From positions 13,483,405-13,547,404 of the forward strand of contig OY811974.1 of NCBI GenBank assembly GCA_963681505.1: DNA of 64,000 nucleotides, given 5' to 3'. This document shows positions 1 through 11,273 of this stretch, piece by piece. Position 1 is the first letter of the stretch. Each line of letters starts with the position of its first letter. This stretch comes from Eunapius fragilis. Its lineage: Eukaryota > Porifera > Demospongiae > Spongillida > Spongillidae. The position numbers were made by a program, and so were the translations under genes. The notes under the pieces were generated by a model that was not told where the DNA came from, made no database searches, and worked only from the letters and a program-made list of their open reading frames with translations.

Positions 1-905
1 TCCCCTGCACTACCTCTGTGACCTATCCCCTAACACACCTGGTACCCTGCACTACCTCTGTGGCCTATCCCCTAACACACCTTTACCCTGCACTACCTCT
101 GTGACCTATCCCCTAACACACCTTTACCCTGCACTACCTCTGTGACCTATCCCCTAACACACCTGGTATCCTGCACTACCTCTGTGGCCTATCCCCTAAC
201 ACACCTGGTACCCTGCACTACCTCTGTGACCTATCCCCTAACACACCTTTCCCCTGCACTACCTCTGTGACCTATCCCCTAACACACCTGGTACCCTGCA
301 CTACCTCTGTGACCTATCTCCCAACACACCTTTCCCTTGCACTACCTCTGTGGCCTATCCCCTAACACACCTTTACCCTGCACTACCTCTGTGACCTATC
401 CCCTAACACACCTGGTACCCTGCACTACCTCTGTGACCTATCTCCCAACACACCTTTCCCTTGCACTACCTCTGTGGCCTATCCCCTAACACACCTGGTA
501 CCCTGCACTACCTCTGTGGCCTATCCCCTAACACACCTGGTACCCTGCACTACCTCTGTGACCTATCCCCTAACACACCTGGTACCCTGCACTACCTCTG
601 TGGCCTATCCCCTAACACACCTGGTACCCTGCACTACCTCTGTGACCTATCCCCTAACACACCTGGTACCCTGCACTACCTCTGTGGCCTATCTCCTAAC
701 ACACCTTTCCCCTGCACTACCTCTGTGACCTATCCCCTAACACACCTGGTACCCTGCACTACCTCTGTGGCCTATCCCCTAACACACCTGGTACCCTGCA
801 CTACCTCTGTGACCTATCCCCTAACACACCTGGTACCCTGCACTACCTCTGTGGCCTATCCCCTAACACACCTGGTACCCTGCACTACCTCTGTGACCTA
901 TCATT
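1..905. repeat. 42-bp minisatellite, intronic
   Basis: About 21 tandem copies of a 42-bp unit with core CTATCCCCTAACACACCTGG followed by a CCCTGCACTACCTCTGTG block; copies differ mainly by GTGACC versus GTGGCC and by GGTA versus TTTA or TTTC. The array runs off the left edge and stops about 40 bp before the splice acceptor of the first visible PSTPIP-like exon, so it is intronic. The unit length is a multiple of three, which produces long but meaningless open frames. Confidence 0.9.
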
Positions 906-946
906 CCCTCCTGCCCCGTAACCCTCTCATCCTCCTCCTCCTTTAG

Positions 947-3900
947 TCAAGAGGTAACTACGAGTCAAAGTGCAAAGAGGCTGACAAAGCAGAGGACCAG
1001 TACAACAAGGCATTGGCTAGCCGTCAGGCCAAGCCAAAGGACATCCAGCAGATGCAGAAGAGACTGGAGGGAGCAAAGCTAGCTGCCAGCACAGCTGATA
1101 CCAGCTATCAGGACACTGTCAAGGCCCTAGAGGAGTCCAGACAGCTGTGGGAGAGAGAGATGGAAGTCTTATGTCAGGTTAGGGGTGTAAGCTGGTGTTA
1201 TGTCAGGTTGGGGGTGTAAGCTGGTGTTATGTCAGTTAGGGGTGTAAGCTGGTGTTATGTCAGGTTAGGGGTGTAAGCTGGTGTTATGTCAGGTTAGGGG
1301 TGTAAGCTGGTGTTATGTCAGGTTGGGGGTGTAAGCTGGTGTTATGTCATTTGGGGGTGTAAGCTGGTGTTATGTCAGGTTAGAGGTGTAAGCTGGTGTT
1401 ATGTCAGGCTAGGGGTGTAAGCTGGTGTTATGTCAGGTTAGGGTGTAAGCTGGTGTTATGTCAGGTTAGGGGTGTAAGCTGGTGTTATGTCAGGTTAGGG
1501 TGTAAGCTGGTGTTATGTCAGGTTGGGGGTGTAAGCTGGTGTTATGTCAGGTTGGGGGTGTAAGCTGGTGTTATGTCAGGTTGGGGGTGTAAGCTGGTGT
1601 TATGTCAGGTTGGGGGTGTAAGCTGGTGTTATGTCAGGTTAGGGGTGTAAGCTGGTGTTATGTCATTTGGGGGTGTAAGCTGGTGTTATGTCAGGCTAGG
1701 GGTGTAAGCTGGTGTTATGTCAGGCTAGGGGTGTAAGCTGGTGTTATGTCAGGTTAGGGGTGTAAGCTGGTGTTATGTCAGGTTGGGGGTGTAAGCTGGT
1801 GTTATGTCAGGTTAGGGGTGTAAGCTGGTGTTATGTCAGGTTGGGGGTGTAAGCTGGTGTTATGTCAGGTTGGGGGTGTAAGCTGGTGTTATGTCAGGCT
1901 AGGGGTGTAAGCTGGTGTTATGTCAGGCTACGGGTGTAAGCTGGTGTTATGTCAGGCTAGGGGTGTAAGCTGGTGTTATGTCAGGTTAGGGTGTAAGCTG
2001 GTGTTATGTCAGGTTGGGGGTGTAAGCTGGTGTTATGTCAGGCTAGGGGTGTAAGCTGGTGTTATGTCAGGCTAGGAGTGTAAGCTGGCGTTATGTCAGG
2101 TTGGGGGTGTAAGCTGGTGTTATGTCAGGTTGGGGGTGTAAGCTGGTGTTATGTCAGGTTGGGGGTGTAAGCTGGTGTTATGTCAGGCTAGGAGTGTAAG
2201 CTGGCGTTATGTCAGGTTGGGGGTGTAAGCTGGTGTTCTGTCAGGTTGGGGGTGTAAGCTGGTGTTATGTCAGGTTGGGGGTGTAAGCTGGTGTTATGTC
2301 AGGTTGGGGGTGTAAGCTGGTGTTATGTCATTTGGGGGTGTAAGCTGGTGTTATGTCAGGCTAGGGTGTAAGCTGGTGTTATGTCAGGTTAGGGGTGTAA
2401 GCTGGTGTTATGTCAGGTTAGGGGTGTAAGCTGGTGTTATGTCAGGCTAGGAGTGTAAGCTGGCGTTATGTCAGGTTGGGGGTGTAAGCTGGTGTTATGT
2501 CAGGTTGGGGGTGTAAGCTGGTGTTATGTCAGGTTAGGGGTGTAAGCTGGTGTTATGTCAGGTTGGGGGTGTAAGCTGGTGTTATGTCAGGTTGGGGGTG
2601 TAAGCTGGTGTTATGTCAGGCTAGGGGTGTAAGCTGGTGTTATGTCAGGCTACGGGTGTAAGCTGGTGTTATGTCAGGTTGGGGGTGTAAGCTGGTGTTA
2701 TGTCAGGCTAGGGGTGTAAGCTGGTGTTATGTCAGGCTAGGGGTGTAAGCTGGTGTTATGTCAGGTTAGGGGTGTAAGCTGGTGTGTTTCCTCACCACCA
2801 CACTAATAACAGAAATTTCAAGAGCTGGAGGAACAGCGCCTGACCTTTCTGAGGAATGAAATGTGGTCTTACTGTAACCTCAACTCACAGTCTGTCGTCA
2901 AAGTCGATGAGGTAAGGACAAGGTAGTCGTAAAAGTTAATGTGGAAGAGTTAAGGTGATGATGGTTAAGGTGATGGTGGTTAAGGTGATGATGGTTAAGG
3001 GGACGGTGGTTAAGGTGATGATGGTGTTAAGGTGATGGTGGTTAAGGTGATGATGGTTAAGGTGATAATGGTTAAGGTGATTATGGTTAAGGTGATGATG
3101 GTTAAGGTGATGGTGGTTAAGGTGATAATGGTTAAGGTGATGATGGTCAATGTGATGGTGTTAAGGTGATGGTGGTTAAGCTGATGGTGGTTAAGGTGAT
3201 GGTGGTTAAGGTGATAATGGTTAAGGTGATGATGGTCAATGTGATGGTGTTAAGGTGATGATGGTTAAGCTGATGGTGGTTAAGGTGATGGTGGTTAAGC
3301 TGATGGTGGTTAAGGTGATGATGGTTACGGTGATGATGGTTAATGTGATGGTGTTAAGGTGATGATGGTTAAGGTGATGGTGGTTAAGGTGATGGTGGTT
3401 AAGGTGATGGTGGTTAAGGTGATGGTGGTTAAGGTGATGATGTTTAAGGGGATGGTGGTTAAGGTGATGATGGTTAAGGTGATGGTTAAGCTGATGGTGG
3501 TTAAGGTGATGATGGTTAAGGTGATGATGGTTAAGGTGATGATGGTTAAGGTGATGATGGTTAAGGTGATGATGGTTAAGGTGATGGTGATTAAGGTGAT
3601 GATGGTTATGGTGATGATGGTTAAGGTGATGATGGTTAAAATGATGGTGATTAAGGTGATAGTGGTTAAGGTGATGGTACTAAATCACTTCCAACATAAC
3701 TTGAATACAATCTTACAGTGTAGTTGATCCCCGTACCTCTAATCCCCATGCCCCCTGCCCCTAATCCCCCATGCCCCCTGCCCCTAATCCCCATGCCCCT
3801 GCCCCTAATCCCATGCCTTCTGCCTCTAATCCCCCTTGCCCCCTGCCTCTAACCCCCCAGCCTCTAATCCCCCATGCCCCCCGCCTTTTCCTCTGTTAGG

Positions 3901-5311
3901 CTTATGAGAGCATCCGCAAGTGTCTGGAGGAATGTGACGTTGACCATGACATAGATCTGTTTGTCCGTGAGCGAGCAACTGGTACTGAGAAACCAGGTAA
4001 GCACATCAGGTATGCATCTTCCTGTACATCACACCTGTCTATCTTCTCCATCACCTCCACCTCACCTCATCTCAACCCCACACCACCTCCACCCCACCAC
4101 CTCCACCTCATCACATCATCCCTCTCTATAGCACCCATTCCCTACATCAATTACTACAATTCACAAACGGTACCAGGGAGCCTTGGGCTACGTTCAGTGG
4201 ACCCTGTTATCACCTCTGGGTCCCATGCATATAAGGACCTGCCACCAATACCACCTGATGAGCCCGTAGCAAATAACAGCGGTGGTGAGTATTGGCTTGT
4301 AAAGACAGTGTACTGGTGTGGGTGTACTGGTGTAGGGTGTACTGGTGCAGGGTGTACTGGTGTGGGTGTACTGGTGCAGGGTGTACTGGTGTAGAGTGTA
4401 CTGGTGTGGGTGTACTGGTGTGGGTGTACTGGTGTAGGGTGTACTGGTGTAGGGTGTACTGGTGTAGGGTGTACTGGTGTGGGTGTACTGGTATAGGATG
4501 TACTGGTGTAGAGTGTACTGGTGTAGGGTGTACTGGTGTGGGTGTACTGGTGTAGGGTGTACTGGTGTAGGGTGTACTGGTGTGGGTGTACTGGTGTAGG
4601 GTGTACTGGTGTAGAGTGTACTGGTGTAGGGTGTACTGGTGTAGAGTGTACTGGTGTAGGGTGTACTGGTGTAGAGTGTACTGGTGTAGGGTGTACTGGT
4701 GTAGGGTGTACTGGTGTAGGGTGTACTGGTGTAGAGTGTACTGGTGTAGGGTGTACTGGTGTAGGGTGTACTGGTGTAGGGTGTACTGGTGTAGGGTGTA
4801 CTGGTGTAGGGTGTACTGGTGTAGAGTGTACTGGTGTGGGTGTACTGGTGTGGGTGTACTGGTGTAGGATGTACTGGTGTAGGGTGTACTGATGTAGGTG
4901 TATATAGTGGTGGTTCCCTTGGAGGTGTGAGGGAAGATGTGAAAGGTATGTGTGTAAGGGGAAGTATGAAGTATGTGTGTGAGGGAAAGTATGAAAGGTA
5001 TGTGTGTGAGGGGAAGTGTGAAAGGTATGGTGCTTGCCTTTTGACATTGTGAACTCATGTTCCTAGGTGTGTATGCAGCAGTGAATGAGTCAGATACGTC
5101 CACATACTCTGTCCCAGCCGTGCACCATGTGGAAGGCCTTGTAATAGCCGTCTTTAGCTACGAGGCCCAGGGGGACCAGGAACTGAACCTTGAAGAAGGT
5201 GACATCATCACCGTTGTATCCAAAGAAGACGATGTGTGGTGGTGTGGAAGAATTGGAGACAGAAGTGGAATGTTCCCTGTGGCCTACGTTGAGCCTTACA
5301 CTGCTCCATAG
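947..5311 (+). CDS. PSTPIP-like F-BAR and SH3 adaptor, 3' part
   Basis: Partial gene: the 5' exons lie left of the window. Visible exons are 947-1177 (end of the F-BAR coiled coil, with NYESKCKEADKAEDQYNKA), about 2818-2911 (QELEEQRLTFLRNEMWSYCN), about 3900-3996 (AYESIRKCLEECDVDHDIDL, then RATGTEKP), about 4131-4285 (APIPYINYYNSQT) and about 5066-5311. The last exon encodes a C-terminal SH3 domain with the ALYDY-like VFSYEAQGDQELNLEEGDII, the WWCG pair and a final MFPVAYVEPY. The order F-BAR, linker with APxPYxNYY, SH3 and the wording of the linker match vertebrate PSTPIP1/2, which bind PEST-type phosphatases and bend membrane at actin structures. Four of its introns are filled with minisatellites. 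A polyadenylation signal AATAAA is at 5553. PACSIN or another F-BAR family is less likely because of the linker match. Confidence 0.82.
1178..2790. repeat. 29-bp minisatellite made from the 5' splice junction
   Basis: About 55 copies of a 29-bp unit, TTATGTCAGGTTGGGG plus GTGTAAGCTGGTG. Each unit contains TTATGTCAG|GTTRGGG, which is the last nine coding bases and the 5' splice site of the exon ending at 1177. Variants alternate GTTAGGG, GTTGGGG, GCTAGGG and TTTGGGG after CA. It fills nearly the whole intron up to the acceptor near 2815. Confidence 0.92.
2950..3695. repeat. 15-bp minisatellite
   Basis: About 48 copies of a 15-bp unit GGTTAAGGTGATGAT or GGTTAAGGTGATGGT in the next intron of the PSTPIP-like gene, starting about 40 bp after the donor at 2912. 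The first bases of that intron (GATGAGGTAAGG) resemble the unit. Confidence 0.9.
3725..3890. repeat. C-rich degenerate tandem repeat
   Basis: About eight degenerate copies of a 16- to 22-bp unit around CCCCTAATCCCCCATGCCCC, ending just before the acceptor at about 3899. It also forms a pyrimidine-rich tract for that 3' splice site. Confidence 0.75.
4300..4905. repeat. 15-bp minisatellite
   Basis: About 40 copies of a 14/15-bp unit GTACTGGTGTAGGGT in the last intron of the PSTPIP-like gene. It gives long open frames on both strands (runs of YWCRV forward and HQYTL or PVHPT reverse) that are repeat artefacts, not genes. Confidence 0.9.
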
Positions 5312-5552
5312 ACTGTTGGAATACAACATTGTGTAGTTGTGACCTGTCGTGTGTGTGTGTGTTTGCATAGCCTAGATGTGTATTTGTTGGGGACCCTCTG
5401 TTCAGTAGTTCTGTCAGTTAGCTAATGAAATATGGTGAAACCACAAATGCTTTTTAACGATACATAAATGTTTTTGTTTGCAGCTTGGAAGTGTTTATGC
5501 TGTCTGCATATGATGTGAATTAAAACGTTGCTAATGTTTTGTCAACCCGCCC

Positions 5553-5558
5553 AATAAA
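5553..5558 (+). promoter_or_regulatory. polyadenylation signal AATAAA
   Basis: AATAAA about 240 bp after the PSTPIP-like stop codon and about 170 bp before the parkin start codon, so it most likely ends the PSTPIP-like transcript. Confidence 0.5.
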
Positions 5559-5728
5559 AAGACGCGTACCTTCCCAAATAGATGTACGTACTTTCCAGTA
5601 ATATAATGGCAACTGATAATTAATCACGATCAACGCATGTAACGGGCTTTTGCCGCCAACGTCTGTCCTGTAATAACCGGATGCTTTTACGCGTATTTCT
5701 ATATACGCACCAAACTAAAGAAAGAAAA

Positions 5729-8141
5729 ATGGCGAACCACGAGCAGCTGATTTTTGACGTGGTCGTGAAAGACTTCAGTGGGAGGTCGTACATGATAGCA
5801 GTATACCCCGGGTTGACAGTCGCGCAGCTCAAGCAGGAAATAGCGAGACAGTCTGGCAACCCCGCCAACACTTTCAAAATAGTGTTCGCAGGAACGAAAC
5901 TAAAGGATGAGCAGACACTGGCGGTAAGTACCCCCCAACCCTTTTGCTTGTGTGATCCAATCACATACCGTTTAGGACTTCGGTATGACCAGTACCAGCA
6001 CTTTGCACTGTGTGAGAGAACGCCCCAATAATATCGAGGTCATACCGGACTCGTCTGTCTCGCTCCATAATAAGGACCTACTTCAGCTTCCTGGTACCAT
6101 TCAAGGTAAAAGAACCAGACGTCATATACCGATGTCCGCAAGCCTGACACGTATCATGCACGTCCACACCAGACACGCACGCACCTCCACACCCGGATAG
6201 ATTTTACGTGTTCTGCAAGACGCCATGCAACCAGATGAGACCGGGGAAGCTAAGGGTTCGCTGTTCACAGTGTAAAGATGGTGGCTTCGTCTTAGAGAGG
6301 GTACGTATTTGCAGCACCGCCCCCCCCCCCCCCCCCCACCACCCCGTTTACGGGTTGTGTCGGCACATGAATAATATCGCGTTGCTACGGGGAACAGGGT
6401 CCTGATGGCTGGGATGATGTCCTCACGCCTTGCAAGCTGCAGGGGCAGTGCAGAATGGACGGCTGTAAAGGAATGTTTGCGGTAGGGGCACAAAGACTGT
6501 AGTGTGTGTCTGTTTTGAGTATAACCTACCGTTGAAATCAAAAGGAATTTTTCTTCAAATGTGCGGCCCATATCTCAACCGAGGAATGCGTGGCACTGCA
6601 TATGGTCAGGGCAAACACAGTGGGTGTGGACTGTCTCAGCTGCCTTGGATCTAAGCCGTGAGTTACAGGAACAACAGCTGTTCCATTTCAGGTCTACCTG
6701 GTTGGTCTATATGTTCTCCCACACACCCCTGCTCTCGACCTGTAGAAACCTTGTGGTTATGTTTGCATGCCACCACTGTGTATGCCCAGACTGCTTTCAG
6801 CAGTACTGCAGAGAGACGCTCATCACCCGAAGATTTGAACAAGATCCTAACGTGGGGTACACCATCAAATGTCCAGGTAAAGTGGGTGTCCAGGTAGGCA
6901 CACTGTGTAAAAAGGGTTGTTATACGCTGTGTATAACATTAATTAGCAGTGTATTACACATGTGTAACAGTGCGTATAGAGACGTTATACCCAATATTGA
7001 TTGCGTATTACGTCTCCATACACACTGTTATACAGTATCGTATAACAACTATTTTTACACAGTGGTGGGTGTGGTGTATCTATTTTTACACAGTGGTGGG
7101 TGTGGTGTATCTATTTTTTAATCCCCAAGATTTTTTCTTCTAATTCCTAGCTCGTTGCCCTGGCTCAGAAATCAAGGAGGTTCACCACTTCCGAGTGCTG
7201 GGGAAGGAGTTGGTATGTAAACATGCTTGTTCCGTTCCGATTGGTCCAGTGCTTTAGTGTTGGTCTAAGTACGACAGGTACCAGCGCTTTGGGACTGAAG
7301 AGTTTGTGTTGCAGATGGGTGGAGTCCTCTGTCCCAGAGCTGACTGTGGTATGGGTCTGCTTTCCGAAGATCTGGAACAGCGAGTGGAATGTCCACGAGA
7401 GAGTGGTGGATGTGGGGTGGGTGTAATAGAGGAGTGGTGGATGTGGTAGGGGAGTGGTGATGTGGGGTGGGTGTGGTAGGGGAGTGGTGGATGTGGGGTG
7501 GGTGTGATAAGGGAGTGGTGGATGTGGGGTGGGTGTGATAAGGGAGTGGTGGATGTGGGGTGGGTGTGGTAAGGGAGTGGTGGATGTGATAGGGGAGTGA
7601 TGGGTGTGGAATGGTTGGAGTCATGCATGTTGTATGAACTGGTCACGATCTGGTTTTTTTTTCTTTTGTACATGTAGTTTGTGTTCTGTCGTGTGTGCAA
7701 GGAGGCATATCACAGCGGCCCATGCACACCTCAAGCTCCTCGCATTGCCATCGCGCAGCAGGTAAGGGGAAACTGGTGCCGTTGTGTGCCCTGGGCCTGT
7801 GGCATGTGGTATCTTATGACCAAAAATAACTCATCACATTAGAACACGGCCACAGACCAGGTGGCCCTGCACAGGGCCCAGTGGGAGGAGAGGGAGACTG
7901 AAGGGTACATTCAGCACAACACAAAGCTTTGTCCGCGGTGCAAGGCACCCGTTGAGAAGAACGGTAAGTAAAACCATTAATCATCATGTCGGAATAACTA
8001 ACTAATAATGTGCCCCGCCCATCTTCCTTCTGCCCCAAAGGCGGGTGCATGCATATGACGTGTCGCTGTAAGTTTGAGTGGTGCTGGATTTGCGAGACGC
8101 AGTGGAACGGAGAGTGTCAATCCTCGCATTGGTTTGGGTGA
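5729..8141 (+). CDS. PRKN: Parkin, RBR E3 ubiquitin ligase (11 exons, 431 aa)
   Basis: Exons: 5729-5923, 5976-6105, 6173-6300, 6398-6481, 6545-6657, 6746-6876, 7151-7212, 7270-7416, 7678-7761, 7843-7963, 8041-8141; all junctions are GT-AG and in phase. Domains in order: ubiquitin-like domain (1-80), RING0 with FYVFCK and CSQC, RING1 (CHHCVCPDC), IBR, REP linker and RING2. Parkin-specific residues are kept: a serine aligned with human Ser65 (about residue 73), the phosphate pocket K134/R136/K184 (human K161/R163/K211), HHFR (human H302, R305), the REP tryptophan W372 (human W403) and the catalytic cysteine C401 in GGCMHM (human C431). The protein is slightly shorter than the human one (465 aa), mostly in the Ubl-RING0 linker, and ends WFG. 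Parkin marks damaged mitochondria for mitophagy after PINK1 activation. The start ATG has a good context (AAAAATGG). Its 3' neighbour CISD3 is convergent, 47 bp away. Confidence 0.95.
7397..7612. repeat. Exon-junction-derived minisatellite in parkin intron 8
   Basis: About six degenerate copies of a unit of roughly 31 bp whose core GAGTGGTGGATGTGGGGTGG repeats the last coding bases of parkin exon 8 (GAGAGTGGTGGATGTGGG) together with the donor GTGGGT. The first copy is the real exon end, 7397-7416. Confidence 0.8.
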
Positions 8142-8188
8142 CATCACGTGACAGTAAATGGTGGAACGTGTTTGCACGTCATTTCTTT

Positions 8189-8647
8189 TTATATAGTTTT
8201 GAGAGAATTGTTCTGGACAGATTCAGTGCCATGCGTACCATCACAGAAGGGAGGGGTGCCGGTTTGCTTGCACCCACACAGGTACACAGTCTTCTTCTCG
8301 TCAACGGTGAAACGAATTGGTTTGAACGTGGTGGTTTTGTGACTACCGTCACAAAATGGCTGATGATCGATGCGCAAAGAGTATTTGAACTGGGGGTGCG
8401 AACGGGGTTGTTTCGAACCTGCTTTTTGCTGAGACCACACTTGCACCACGCGTATGTCTTCTCAGGTTCAAGACTCACTTCGAACGGTTCCTTGGCAGCT
8501 ATCCGAGCCGTCACTTCGGTGGTGCCCATGCTTTAAAGTGAAGAGTGTTACCCTTGGGCGCGGCTAAGGCGCTAACGCTCACCTTCGCCATAGGTACACG
8601 TAGGTCCTAAAAAGTGGATTGATGCTCTTCGATACCGCGCCACTCAT
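8189..8647 (-). CDS. CISD3: CISD3-like mitochondrial CDGSH iron-sulfur protein (115 aa)
   Basis: Three exons on the minus strand: 8647-8583, 8530-8419 and 8359-8189, all GT-AG and in phase. The protein carries two complete CDGSH motifs, C51-x-C53...C62-D-G-S-H66 and C87-x-C89...C98-D-G-T-H102, each able to hold a 2Fe-2S cluster with three Cys and one His. Two motifs in one chain and the KTYAWCKCGLSKKQPFCDGS wording identify CISD3 (Miner2), a matrix protein, rather than CISD1/2, which have one motif and a membrane anchor. The first 22 residues are basic and amphipathic without acidic residues (MSGAVSKSINPLFRTYVYLW), fitting a mitochondrial presequence. The start is the only ATG that joins in phase. 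It is convergent with parkin and divergent from the epimerase gene, with 85 bp between start codons. Confidence 0.93.
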
Positions 8648-8732
8648 TATAGCGAAATCGTGCGCATGCGTGAATTTCCTTGCATACTAGGAATTCATTC
8701 CTTTGTAACACTTCATATGAATCTCGAGTGCG

Positions 8733-11229
8733 ATGGCCGAAATTACTAAACCGCGAGTTCTCATATTAGGAGGTAAGGTGGCCATTCTGTACATCATCAT
8801 ACTATTAATACTGCACCGCACGTATGTGTACGGGGTACCTGTACGGGGTACCTGTGTTCAAAGGTGTCGGTTTTGTCGGCCGTAACCTTACGTCATATCT
8901 TGTGAAGAATGAATTCGTGTCTAAGGTTAGAGTTGTGGACAAGGTACCGCCGGCTACCGGGTGGCTGAACGAAGACCACAAGGTGGGCAGGGAGAGAGGC
9001 TGTTGGCTTTATAGGCTGCTCGCGTTCGCTTACCATATTTTGTTTTGCGGTTTTTCCTGTAATTAAAGACAGTATTTAAGTCGCCTATAGTGGAGTTCAA
9101 ATCGGCTAACTTGGCTAACCAAACAAGTTGCTCCAAGGTGTTCCATGACGAGGGCGGAGTTTATGACATCGTGTTCAACCTTGCCACAGAGACGAAGTGT
9201 GGCCAGTCGGATGAGGTGATGTCCCCTCCCCCATCCCTTCATACGTAACAACACCCCCCCCCCCGTCCCCCCGCGCTGTCCCCCGCCCCCTCGTAGGTAT
9301 ACAAGGAGAGAGTCCTTGATGTGACAGTGAACTGTGCCAAGGAGGCTGTAGCCAGTGGAGTGAAGCGATTCATACAGATGTCTTGTGCGCGTGTGTATGA
9401 CTGTGATAAGGTGGGTGTGGTCACAGCTGATGGGGTGGGTGTGGTGGTAACTATGGGGTGGGCGTGATGGTAACGTTTTGTTAGGAGGAGAGCTCTGAAA
9501 GTGCTGCACTCAACCCATGGACACAAGTCGACAAGTTCAGACTGAAGTCTGAAGAGGCATTAGCTGAGATAGGAGGGTGAGTGGTGGGTCAGAGATGGGT
9601 GGTGGGGTGAGGGGTTGGTAGCTACCTGTGTAAGCTGTGGTATGCTTATGATCACCAGGCTCAACTATGTCATAGTCAGGCCAGCTACTGTATACGGGGT
9701 GGGAGACAAGCAAGGCTTGGGTAAGTGAACAACTTACCTGTTCTAACTGACAGTGTTAGCCCTTTGCAGCCCCCCGGCTCATCATTGGGGCGGTGTACAG
9801 GGAGTTAAATGAAAAGATGAAGGTAAGCTGATGGTGGATGGGAGGAGAGGGTGGTGAGAGGCGGTGGATGGGGAGGAGAGGGTGAGAGATGAGGAAATGA
9901 AGAGGTGATGATGGTGGGAGGTGAGGATTAAGAGGTGAGGGTGATGATGGTGGGAGGTGAGGGTGAAGAGGTGAGGGTGATGATGGAGGGAGGTGAGGAT
10001 GAAGAGGTGAGGGTGATGATGGTGGGAGGTGAGGATTAAGAGGTGAGGGTGATGATGGTGGGAGGTGAGGATGAAGAGGTAGGTACAGGTAGATAATACC
10101 TTAACTTGCCTGTAACGTGAACGGTACCCAACTTTGGTGTAACGGCAGCATATGCGGACCCATAACATTTCAAATAATCATACGTTATTCATTTAAACAG
10201 GCTCGTGTATGCTGCCGTTATGCCAAAGTTGGGTACCGTTTACGTTACGAGTGAGTTAAGAATTGGCTCTGTAAAAAGAGAGCTGAATGAAGAGTTGATT
10301 TATAGGGTAGGGTAGCAACTTTTTGCGGCTTCACGAATCCACCCCAAAACTCACCTGTCACTGCGAAATAAATATTTTAGCAATGTATTGTGGGGCGCTG
10401 CCGTATGTAGGGGAGAACAGTTGGCATGTAGCCATGCCTTCATGGCAATCACTTGATGGTTCCTTTGTTCTGTGGTTACGGGAGAGATGCTTAAAGGCTT
10501 TGTGGCAAGATGTATGGCTTCTCATAAATGGCGTCTTTTAACCCTGAACACATAGGCCATTGTACTCCATCATGGACAATGAATGGTTAATTAACTGTGT
10601 CAACTATTAGTGTTGTTTATATTATAAAATGACAACATCATTGCAAGCATACCTACGAACATACGTAAGAACTTCTCTTACCTTCCAGCTTCTTTGGACG
10701 GCTGATCTCAAAATGAACACTGTCCATGTCAGTGATGTTAGTCGAGCTCTTTGGCACCTGAGAAATGTTGGTCAGTGTGGGGAGGTGTTCAACCTCAGTG
10801 ACAAGGGGTGTACCAGTAAGGACAAATGAGGAGCACTTGTGGCATTGGGGTGACCTTTGACCTTGCTCCATTTTAGCACAGGGAGTGATCTCCACACTGG
10901 TCTCTCAGCTATTCCAAATAGAGCACGACTACTTTGGCACCATCTTATCAAACTTGGCACGAGTGAGTTCCCTCACATAGGGTATTTCCCTTTTTTTAAG
11001 GCCACACCCTTTCAGGTTAACATGACCAGTGCTGTAGAGGAGTCAAATGAGAAGCACCTGGCACCATGGTCAGCCGCCTGCAGTAGGGATGGTGTGCAGA
11101 ACACGCCCCTAAGCCCATACATAGACAAGGAGCTGCTGTATAACAAGCACCTTAGTATAAATGGCACCAAGATAGAGTCTACTGGTTTTCGATATGAGGT
11201 GCCAGAAGTGAACTTGGAACTGCTGAAAG

Positions 11230-11273
<44 letters not shown>

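Noticed and set aside
1..905. CCCTAA within each unit suggesting telomeric or subtelomeric DNA
   Set aside because: CCCTAA occurs once per 42-bp unit and is followed by CACACC, so it is not (TTAGGG)n; the array lies inside an intron.
1178..2790. 29-bp repeats resembling CRISPR repeats
   Set aside because: No spacers, eukaryotic context, and the unit derives from the exon junction.
4154..5103. Two 297-codon His/Pro/Thr-rich minus-strand frames
   Set aside because: Product of the 15-bp minisatellite antisense to the PSTPIP-like gene.
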